NCBI RefSeq assembly: GCF_900100855.1
Contig: NZ_FNCB01000004.1
Location: 62,001-126,000 of the forward strand
Direction: 5' to 3'
DNA: 64,000 bases
Source of the DNA: Idiomarina zobellii
Lineage (GTDB): Bacteria > Pseudomonadota > Gammaproteobacteria > Enterobacterales > Alteromonadaceae
Made by a program: the position numbers and the translations under genes. Position 1 is the stretch's first letter. Every line of letters begins with the position of its first letter. Shown here piece by piece: positions 57,973 through 64,000 of the stretch. A model generated the notes under the pieces. That model saw only the letters and a list, made by a program, of their open reading frames with translations. It had not been told where the DNA came from and made no database searches.

Positions 57973-58506
57973 TTAAAAAGGATGAACCCAACTAAGCCAA
58001 TAAAAATCGAGACCGTCGTTAGGGCGCTTAATGTCTGCATTAGAATAATGAGTATAGCCAAAGTCAATGCGAGCGTCAGAGTTTTTGCTGAACTGCCAGG
58101 ACAGCGAAATACGATCTTCAAACTGAAACTTGGTTGAGAGCTTTCTGTTACCGAGACTGGTCTTATCGAAATAACTGCCGCCAATACCCGCTTCTAAATA
58201 AAGCGGCCGCTCTGAGCCGGCTATATGCCAGGAAGCAACAGGGCTTATAGTAAACGCCGTAATGTTGTCAGATGTATCATTCGAGTCCTGCCAATGGTTT
58301 AACCCCATATCCACATAAAGCTTAGGCGAACCCAAAAAGCCCGGCATTTCTAAAGGAATGTCGGTAAAACGGTAGGCCACACGAGCGCCACGGAATTGGT
58401 CGGTTGAATACGAAGCCGTAAAGCTGACTTCATTAGCCAGTGCAGAGGATGAAGCTAAACTACTTGATAATAATAAGGCACTTAGAAGCGAAAAACGTCT
58501 TAACAT
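57973..58506 (-). CDS. Outer-membrane lipid A 3-O-deacylase, PagL type
   Basis: A 177-residue outer-membrane beta-barrel enzyme that removes the 3-position acyl chain of lipid A. Signal peptide at residues 1-24 (ALANE). The catalytic His and Ser are in YTHYSNADIKRPNDG near residue 152. In P. aeruginosa PagL the acid is Glu 14 residues after the His; here that place is Asp. The end WVHPF fits the final strand. The promoter region contains an AcrR-like operator at 58545-58568, 38 bases before the start. The GNAT gene follows 15 bases downstream. Confidence 0.85.
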   Translation of the reverse strand: MLRRFSLLSALLLSSSLASSSALANEVSFTASYSTDQFRGARVAYRFTDIPLEMPGFLGSPKLYVDMGLNHWQDSNDTSDNITAFTISPVASWHIAGSERPLYLEAGIGGSYFDKTSLGNRKLSTKFQFEDRISLSWQFSKNSDARIDFGYTHYSNADIKRPNDGLDFYWLSWVHPF

Positions 58507-58544
58507 GTCGCTCTCTTAATGGTTGATGAAAAGTGCCTTTATTT

Positions 58545-58568
58545 TATATACATTCACGAATGTATGTA
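58545..58568. promoter_or_regulatory. AcrR-type operator upstream of the pagL-like gene
   Basis: The left half TATATACATT, spacer CACG and right half AATGTATGTA differ from the recalled E. coli AcrR operator (TACATACATT, four bases, AATGTATGTA) at one half-site base. The site lies 38 bases before the pagL-like start and 6 bases past the LysR stop, where a promoter is expected. The same element stands before the RND operon at 12818. Confidence 0.75.
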
Positions 58569-58574
58569 AACGAG

Positions 58575-59459
58575 TTATTGGTTAATTAATTGTAACCATT
58601 TAATAAAAGCGACAAGGGCGACTGACTGACGCTTCCGTTTTTTGTAAAATACCGAGAGTGGTGACTTAATTGGCTGTGCATACTCTCGAAAAGGCGTTAA
58701 ATGAGATAGTTGAGCGTTTAACAGGCTGCTATCGACTAAGGTCACGGCTTTTTCTGTTTGAGCTAAGTCCAGGGACATGTAAAAGTCATCGCAATGCAGA
58801 ATACGTTGATTCTTGAGCTTGGACTGGTTTGCTTCGGCCAATTTGGTATGTTCCGGATTATCTGGGTTAATTATCCAGCTTTGGTGATATGGCGTGTCAT
58901 TGGTTGAAATAGCCGATACCGGGACAAGATCATTTTTCGATAAACGCTGACTTTGCAAGTGTTTGTCGTTTATCTGACCATAACCAATAGCAATATCCCA
59001 GCTTTGATGTTGTACGGCAGAGACCATGTCAGCGGCATGTTCACCGGCAAAGTAGTCAGCACAGCGTGTAAAGTTTAATTGTATATGCGGGTAAAGGGCA
59101 TGAAAGTCCTCGAGCTTATCGGCTAACCAAAAGCGGAAACGTTCAGAGCTTATAGCAACGGTCAGCTGAGTTGTTGTGTTATCACTCAAACTTCGGGTAC
59201 GCTCTATAGCACGCTCTAATTGATCAAATATTTGTTCAATTTGTGGGGCTAACTCAAGCGCTACCGGTGTTAATGAGTGTACTCGGTTATCACGCTGGAA
59301 AAGTCGCATGTCGAGCTGCTCTTCAAGCGCTTGAATTTGACGGGTAACGGCCGACTGAGTCACTCCAAGTTGTTGTGCAGCCTGCTTAAAAGACCCGCTT
59401 CTGGCCGCAACATCAAAGACTCGAAGTGCATTAAGTGAAGGAAACTTTGCTTTTTTCAT
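58575..59459 (-). CDS. LysR-family transcriptional regulator
   Basis: A 294-residue regulator. The N-terminal winged helix is LNALRVFDVAARSGSFKQAA with AVTRQIQALEEQL (residues 9-50), followed by a periplasmic-binding-protein-like effector domain. The opening SLNALRVFDVAAR is that of the GcvA/AmpR subgroup. It is divergent from the LysE-type exporter gene across 82 bases, a standard LysR-target arrangement, so it likely controls that gene and itself. Confidence 0.9.
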   Translation of the reverse strand: MKKAKFPSLNALRVFDVAARSGSFKQAAQQLGVTQSAVTRQIQALEEQLDMRLFQRDNRVHSLTPVALELAPQIEQIFDQLERAIERTRSLSDNTTTQLTVAISSERFRFWLADKLEDFHALYPHIQLNFTRCADYFAGEHAADMVSAVQHQSWDIAIGYGQINDKHLQSQRLSKNDLVPVSAISTNDTPYHQSWIINPDNPEHTKLAEANQSKLKNQRILHCDDFYMSLDLAQTEKAVTLVDSSLLNAQLSHLTPFREYAQPIKSPLSVFYKKRKRQSVALVAFIKWLQLINQ

Positions 59460-59541
59460 ATTAATTATTTGGTATTTGTAATTAACAAAATGTAACTTTG
59501 ATTCTCGCAGGTAAGTTACTGGAAAACAAGGAAGGAATACG

Positions 59542-60186
59542 TTGTCGTACTGGAGTGAGTTTTTAACTATTGCGTTAATTCATTTGTTTGCTGTCGCAAG
59601 TCCGGGCCCCGATTTTGCGGTTGTGTCGCGCTACAGCTTGAGCTTTGGCAGAAAAGCGGGTTACTGGGTAGCGCTGGGTATCGCTACCGGTATTATTATT
59701 CACGTTGCGTACTCGCTGGTCGGTGTGGCACTCATTATTCACCAAACTCCCTGGTTGTATCAGACCTTGCTGGTGGTAGGGGCGTTGTATCTTGGGTTTA
59801 TTGGTACCCAAGCGATAAAAGCAAAGCCGCGAACGACAATGTCCAGCGACGAATTTGAGGCCATAAAGCCGAAAAAGCGCAAAGCTTTTATTGTCGGTTT
59901 TATCACTAACGGTTTGAACGTTAAGGCAACTCTGTTTTTCCTGACGTTATTTACGACTATTATCGCACCAGAAACTCCTTTTTCAGTTAAGTTTGGTTAT
60001 GGGGTTTATTTGGTTATAGCAACCGGCGCCTGGTTTTTGTTTTTAACCTGGCTACTAACTCAGCCCGCTATTTTTAAACGGGTTTGGCGTTACAGCCATT
60101 GGGTAGACAGAGCCATGGGGCTGGCGCTTATATTGTTGTCTGCTAAGTTACTTTGGGAATGGTTTTTACTTATCGAGCTTATCTGA
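59542..60186 (+). CDS. LysE/RhtB-family amino-acid exporter
   Basis: A 214-residue inner-membrane exporter with six hydrophobic segments. The family signature is HLFAVASPGPDFAVVSRYSL near residue 14, then GYWVALGIATGIIIHVAYS. RhtB/LysE members export amino acids or homoserine lactones; the substrate here is unknown. The start is TTG at 59542 with AAGGAAGG upstream. Divergent from a LysR gene. Confidence 0.92.
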   Translation: MSYWSEFLTIALIHLFAVASPGPDFAVVSRYSLSFGRKAGYWVALGIATGIIIHVAYSLVGVALIIHQTPWLYQTLLVVGALYLGFIGTQAIKAKPRTTMSSDEFEAIKPKKRKAFIVGFITNGLNVKATLFFLTLFTTIIAPETPFSVKFGYGVYLVIATGAWFLFLTWLLTQPAIFKRVWRYSHWVDRAMGLALILLSAKLLWEWFLLIELI

Positions 60187-60246
60187 GCCGGGCTTTCGGG
60201 TTATACTGAGTAAAATTTTAGAGAACAGCAAAGAGTCACTTTTTAT

Positions 60247-61128
60247 ATGCAGTTATTTGTGAACGATCTTACCGTTATTGATTGCTCTTACCTTTGCCCG
60301 CAACGCGGCATTGTGGGGGAGAGTTGGATTGTCGATATTGTTCTTGATGGTAACCTGAACGAACAGTCCATGGTGCTTGACTTTGGTAAGGTCAAAAAGC
60401 AAGTGAAAGCCATTATTGATGACTCGGTCGATCACAAGCTGTTGGTTCCTGGCGACCACCCCTACACGAAAGTCACCCATAATGAAGACGACAGCTCTTA
60501 CTGGGTCGACTTTGAGCGTGACAATTCCCGTTCAATACACCTGTTTTGTCCGTCAGACTCTTTTGCCTTTATCGATGCCGAAGTAGTCAGTATCGAGACG
60601 GTTACTGATTATGTCAAAGCGGTGATTAAACAAGAACTACCGGTGAACGTTGAAGGTCTGAAACTCACCTTACGTCCTGAGCAAATTGACGGTTTTTATT
60701 ATCACTACACTCACGGTTTAAAAAAGCACGATGGCAACTGTCAGCGTATTGCCCACGGGCATCGTTCAAAGCTACAGATATTTATTGACGGTATTCGCCA
60801 GCCAGCGTTAGAGAAAAGTTGGTGCGATAAATGGGAAGACATTTATATTGGTACCGAAGACGATATCGCGACTTTTAATGAAATGACGCTATCGAAAGCG
60901 GCAAATGGCGTAGACGAAAACACTCACATTGGTTACAGCTACACCTCAATTCAGGGATTGTTTGAATTGGTTATGCCGCGTAGCGAAAACTACGTGATTG
61001 AAAGTGACTCTACGGTTGAATGTATTGCGCAGTACCTGGCCTCGACAATAGGGCAGGAGCACGCAGGCAAGTCAGTGGAAGTCAGAGCCTACGAAGGCGT
61101 TGGTAAAGGAGCTATTGCTTATGCGTAA
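60247..61128 (+). CDS. Tandem QueD/6-pyruvoyltetrahydropterin synthase-like protein
   Basis: 293 residues made of two T-fold modules of the QueD/PTPS family, about 1-155 and 156-293. The first keeps MVLDFGKVKKQV and the DH pair (SVDHKLLVPG, near residues 58-62) but has no HGH zinc motif. The second has the catalytic-Cys/zinc motif CQRIAHGHRSKL near residue 172 and the pterin-binding Glu near VRAYEGVGKG, but no DFxxLK...DH. A complete QueD site (three His, Cys, Asp-His, Glu) may therefore be shared between modules. The reaction is not certain. It overlaps the M23 peptidase start by 8 bases. Confidence 0.82.
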   Translation: MQLFVNDLTVIDCSYLCPQRGIVGESWIVDIVLDGNLNEQSMVLDFGKVKKQVKAIIDDSVDHKLLVPGDHPYTKVTHNEDDSSYWVDFERDNSRSIHLFCPSDSFAFIDAEVVSIETVTDYVKAVIKQELPVNVEGLKLTLRPEQIDGFYYHYTHGLKKHDGNCQRIAHGHRSKLQIFIDGIRQPALEKSWCDKWEDIYIGTEDDIATFNEMTLSKAANGVDENTHIGYSYTSIQGLFELVMPRSENYVIESDSTVECIAQYLASTIGQEHAGKSVEVRAYEGVGKGAIAYA

Positions 61129-61945
61129 GTCTCGTTTTATGGGCGTGTTGATTGGTCTGATTGTATCGGCCCCTCTGCTTGCCAACAGCTCTGTGCCTCT
61201 TGAAGTTAAAGGGCCTTTTACACAAGGGGCGTTGCATTTAGGTAAAACGGTCGCTGGAGCTGAAGTGACGCTAAATGGTGAAGCGGTGGAAGTGACCGAC
61301 AATGGTTACTTTGTTTTTGGATTCGGTCGCAAAGCAGAACTTGAACATGAGCTCAGTGTATCGGCTAACGGAGAGACCCGCACTAAAACCATTACACTAA
61401 GTGAACGAGAATACGATATTGACCGTGTCGATGGCGTTCCTCAAAAGACAGTGACACCAGACCCGGAGCAGGTTAAGCGAGCTCGAAAAGAAGCTGAAAA
61501 AGTGTGGTTGGCAAGACAAGAAGCGTCTAAAAATAAGCACTTCCTGACGCCTGTGGCGAAACCAGCTGAAGGGCGTATTAGCGGAGTTTACGGCAGTCAA
61601 CGAATCTTTAATGGCGAGCCTCGTAACCCTCATTATGGAGAAGATATTGCTGTGCCAACAGGAACACCTGTAAAAGCTCCCTGGACCGGGAAAGTGGTTT
61701 TAGCGGAGCCTGACTTATTTTACTCGGGTGGCACTATCATTATTGAGCACGGCTACAAGGTAAACACCACCTATTTGCACCTCAGCAAGTTGCACGTGGA
61801 AACTGGCGATACAGTAAAGCAGGGTGAGGTAATAGGAGAAGTTGGCGCTACAGGCCGTGCTACGGGGCCTCATTTAGATTGGCGGGTTAACTGGGGAAAT
61901 ACCCGGTTAGACCCGGCATTACTTCCCCAGCTTTACGAAGACTAA
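61121..61945 (+). CDS. M23-family zinc metallopeptidase, exported
   Basis: A 274-residue LytM-type endopeptidase-like protein that probably cuts peptidoglycan cross-bridges. Signal peptide at residues 1-23 (cut near LLANSS). The M23 zinc motif is HYGEDIAVP near residue 173, with TYLHLS near 222 and GPHLDWRVNWG near 249. All ligands appear present, so it should be active. I chose ATG at 61121, which overlaps the end of the tandem QueD gene; an upstream ATG seven codons earlier has no signal peptide in good position. Confidence 0.92.
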   Translation: MRKSRFMGVLIGLIVSAPLLANSSVPLEVKGPFTQGALHLGKTVAGAEVTLNGEAVEVTDNGYFVFGFGRKAELEHELSVSANGETRTKTITLSEREYDIDRVDGVPQKTVTPDPEQVKRARKEAEKVWLARQEASKNKHFLTPVAKPAEGRISGVYGSQRIFNGEPRNPHYGEDIAVPTGTPVKAPWTGKVVLAEPDLFYSGGTIIIEHGYKVNTTYLHLSKLHVETGDTVKQGEVIGEVGATGRATGPHLDWRVNWGNTRLDPALLPQLYED

Positions 61946-63705
61946 CTTTCTACGGTAAGCCATCCATTCAATTTGGCAGCGTCTTTAATCGAGAGCTGCC
62001 AGCATGCCGGGGTTGGCTCCTCCCAAATTAAATCTAACGTTAATAGCTCGTCACGTCGAAATGCATGCACGGTAACTTTCTGACCTGGGCGATAACGTGA
62101 CAAGACAGATTGCACGTTTGCATCCGTCACTTGCAAGTGATCAATCGCGATAATACGGTCTGACGCTGACAAACCAGCGTTATAAGCTGTTTCGTCATGG
62201 TAAACACTTAATAGCTCCAACCCAGCAGACGAAGCTTTGTATTTTGCGCCTAAATTGACCGGAGCAGGGTCGTCGGCAGCTTTCAGTGAGTTGTCATCCG
62301 CGGGTACTGAGCGCGTAACTTCTAGTCCAAACTGATTCAATAAGCTTTCTAACGGCAGGCTTTCTTTGACGTACAGTTGCTCGCGTAAAAAGTCGGCAAC
62401 ATCAACGCCTGAATAACTGTCCAAAATGTTAAGGACGGTGTCATCGGCGGTGCCTAAACCCGTTTTGCCGAACTCATGCCAGAGCTTTTTCATGACATGA
62501 GCCAATGTCAGCGAATGGTTGCTTTGCAAACGCAGCATTAAATCCAGGCTAAGCGCAATAAGAGCGCCTTTTGAGTAGTAGCTGACAATGCTGTTCGGCG
62601 CATTCTCATTTTGCTGATAAAACTTAGTCCAGGCCAGATAGCTCGACTCTGTCACGCTTTGTTGGTACTGACCGGCGCCACGCTCAACCCGAGCTAAGGT
62701 TTCTGACAGAACTTTTAAGTATTGCTCGGCGCTGACAATGCCTCCGGCATGTAATAGATAGTCGTCGAAATAGGAGGTCATGCCCTCATAAAACCACAGC
62801 TGTTCGGTATAGCTTTCTTTGTCCAGCTGATAAGGAATAAACGCTTTGGGTTTTAATGTTTTCACATTCCAACTGTGGAAATACTCATGGCAACAAAGGC
62901 TCAAGAAGGTTTGGTAGTCTTCATTAATACCATGGTCATGCTCGCCAATTAGACTTTTACGACTGCACAGAAGGGCGGTTGAGTTACGGTGTTCGAGCCC
63001 GCCAAAACCTTCACCAACAACCATAGTCAGAAAGGTGTAGGACTTAAACGGAGCTTCTCCAAACATCGATATCTGAGTTTCACAAATACGCGCCAAATCG
63101 GCACAGATTTTTGAGGTGTCGGCAAAGTGACGCCCGCTTAACACCAATGAGTGCTTAATTCCGTGGGCAATAAATTCTTCAATGACCAGGTCGCCCATTA
63201 AGAACGGATAGTCGATAAGGGCGTCGTAGTTTTCTGCCTCGAAGGTTCCCCAGGAATGAGGTTGGCCGGTTAAGCGGGGCATGCCAGTCGCCACTTTCCA
63301 TTCAAGCGCATCGACTGGTGCGTGCAATGTTAATTGGCAAGCTTCGTCTTCTCGGCCAGCAACAGCAAGACATAAACTGGTGTTGTTAAAGAACCCTTGC
63401 AATTGGTCTAAATAGGCAGAGCGAACAGACAAGTCCCACGCGTAGACTTGATACCTAACAGTGACTGTTTTTTCGGCTGTATTCAACCGCCAGCGGTTTT
63501 TGCTTACTTGCTTTATTGCTACCGCTTCACCGTTAGCTTCGGCATACAATCCGATAATATGCTTAGAGAAGTCGCGTATGAGATAACTGCCTGGAATCCA
63601 GTTAGGTAACCACAGCTCCTGCTCTGGCTCGGGAGTATCGATGGTCAGAATGACTTCGAATAGGTGACCATGTAAATCGATGGGTGTTATATCGTAAGCG
63701 ATCAA
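61942..63705 (-). CDS. M61-family glycyl aminopeptidase-like protein with PDZ domain
   Basis: A 587-residue zinc aminopeptidase. The thermolysin-type zinc motif is HEYFHSWNVK near residue 271, with Glu in LWFYEGMTSYFDDY 20-odd residues on. The N-terminal beta domain (VILTIDTPEPEQELWLPNW) and a C-terminal PDZ domain (GLELLSVYHDETAYNAGLS near residue 500) complete the M61 layout. No signal peptide is clear, so it is likely cytoplasmic. It overlaps the end of the M23 gene by 4 bases and is divergent from the PilZ-type gene. Confidence 0.93.
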   Translation of the reverse strand: MIAYDITPIDLHGHLFEVILTIDTPEPEQELWLPNWIPGSYLIRDFSKHIIGLYAEANGEAVAIKQVSKNRWRLNTAEKTVTVRYQVYAWDLSVRSAYLDQLQGFFNNTSLCLAVAGREDEACQLTLHAPVDALEWKVATGMPRLTGQPHSWGTFEAENYDALIDYPFLMGDLVIEEFIAHGIKHSLVLSGRHFADTSKICADLARICETQISMFGEAPFKSYTFLTMVVGEGFGGLEHRNSTALLCSRKSLIGEHDHGINEDYQTFLSLCCHEYFHSWNVKTLKPKAFIPYQLDKESYTEQLWFYEGMTSYFDDYLLHAGGIVSAEQYLKVLSETLARVERGAGQYQQSVTESSYLAWTKFYQQNENAPNSIVSYYSKGALIALSLDLMLRLQSNHSLTLAHVMKKLWHEFGKTGLGTADDTVLNILDSYSGVDVADFLREQLYVKESLPLESLLNQFGLEVTRSVPADDNSLKAADDPAPVNLGAKYKASSAGLELLSVYHDETAYNAGLSASDRIIAIDHLQVTDANVQSVLSRYRPGQKVTVHAFRRDELLTLDLIWEEPTPACWQLSIKDAAKLNGWLTVES

Positions 63706-63780
63706 GAGCGTCTCCTTTGCTTGACACTGACTGACATCTAGCGATCATAGTAGCATACAGATAGCTAGCGCGAGACCCGT

Positions 63781-64000
63781 ATGAGCACCAAAAAAATCAC
63801 CGAACTGGTTCCCGGACAAAGAATTGAAGTACAACTGACTAATTCAAACGTGCCCGCACGGTTTTTTACTGAGTTTATCGGTGCCTTAAAAGATCGCTGG
63901 CTTATTCTAAATATGCCCGATGCACGAAAATACAGTGATTTACGGGACTATATCGAGGAAGCGATTCCTGTCGTAGTACGGTTTGTGTTAGAAGCAGGGA
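63781..64000 (+). CDS. PilZ/YcgR-type cyclic-di-GMP protein, cut by window edge
   Basis: The first 73 residues are in the window: MSTKKITELVPGQRIEVQLT, then GALKDRWLILNMPDARKYSD and PVVVRFVLEAG. This looks like the YcgR N-terminal (PilZN) barrel that precedes a PilZ domain. The c-di-GMP-binding RxxxR and D/NxSxxG motifs would lie beyond the edge, so binding cannot be checked here. Divergent from the M61 peptidase gene across 75 bases. Confidence 0.7.
   Translation, partial: MSTKKITELVPGQRIEVQLTNSNVPARFFTEFIGALKDRWLILNMPDARKYSDLRDYIEEAIPVVVRFVLEAG

Overview
The window reads as chromosomal DNA of a gammaproteobacterium of the Alteromonadales, most like Idiomarina. That placement is inference from gene content and gene order; no 16S gene is present. 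Almost all of it is core genome, densely packed, with no insertion sequence, prophage, CRISPR array or rRNA gene. Several blocks keep the order known from Escherichia coli: metG/mrp; cspD/clpS-clpA/infA-aat-trxB/lrp-ftsK-lolA-rarA/serS; uvrY-uvrC-pgsA followed by tRNA-Gly, tRNA-Cys and tRNA-Leu; and ydbH-ynbE-ydbL.

Layout. 1-8.4 kb: metG (cut by the window edge), mrp, dcd, a YvcK/CofD-type protein, the AMPylase SelO, a DUF192 protein and an M28 lipoprotein peptidase. 8.5-13.9 kb: an RND efflux permease and its adaptor behind an AcrR-like operator, and a quinone-oxidoreductase-type dehydrogenase. 13.9-17.3 kb: a cstA operon with a small protein ending in Cys-Cys and an ArsA/Get3-type ATPase, then a small DUF1328 gene. 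17.4-25.1 kb: a secreted M14 peptidase, asnC/asnA and small metabolic genes. 25.1-28.9 kb: a chemoreceptor, then a probable deletion scar joining a shortened heme oxygenase to the tail of a GGDEF gene, a Fic-like protein without its catalytic motif, and tRNA-Pro.

29-45.5 kb: lapC/pbgA and yejK, then the N-degron set (ClpS, ClpA, Bpt, Aat) with cspD, infA and trxB, then ald/lrp, ftsK, lolA, rarA, crcB and serS. 45.5-47.5 kb: all four Tus sulfur-relay genes in one operon and a YccA-type membrane protein. 47.7-53.6 kb: tRNA-Ser, a thioesterase, a DNA glycosylase, a UvrY-like regulator with no phosphorylation pocket, uvrC, pgsA, three tRNAs and a toxin-antitoxin pair. 53.7-64 kb: the YdbH-YnbE-YdbL envelope lipid-transport operon, AlkB, an acetyltransferase, a PagL-type lipid A deacylase behind a second AcrR-like operator, a LysR/LysE pair, a tandem QueD-like protein, M23 and M61 peptidases, and the start of a PilZ-type gene.

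The observations most worth following are: two AcrR-type operators, one at the efflux operon and one at the lipid A deacylase gene; complementary loss of active-site parts in the two halves of the tandem QueD protein; loss of both the catalytic and the inhibitory motif in the Fic protein; the UvrY receiver lacking all five key residues; the cstA/Cys-Cys/ArsA operon; and the bphO-GGDEF scar. I found no clearly new defence system. The candidates for undescribed biology are these unusual versions of known families.
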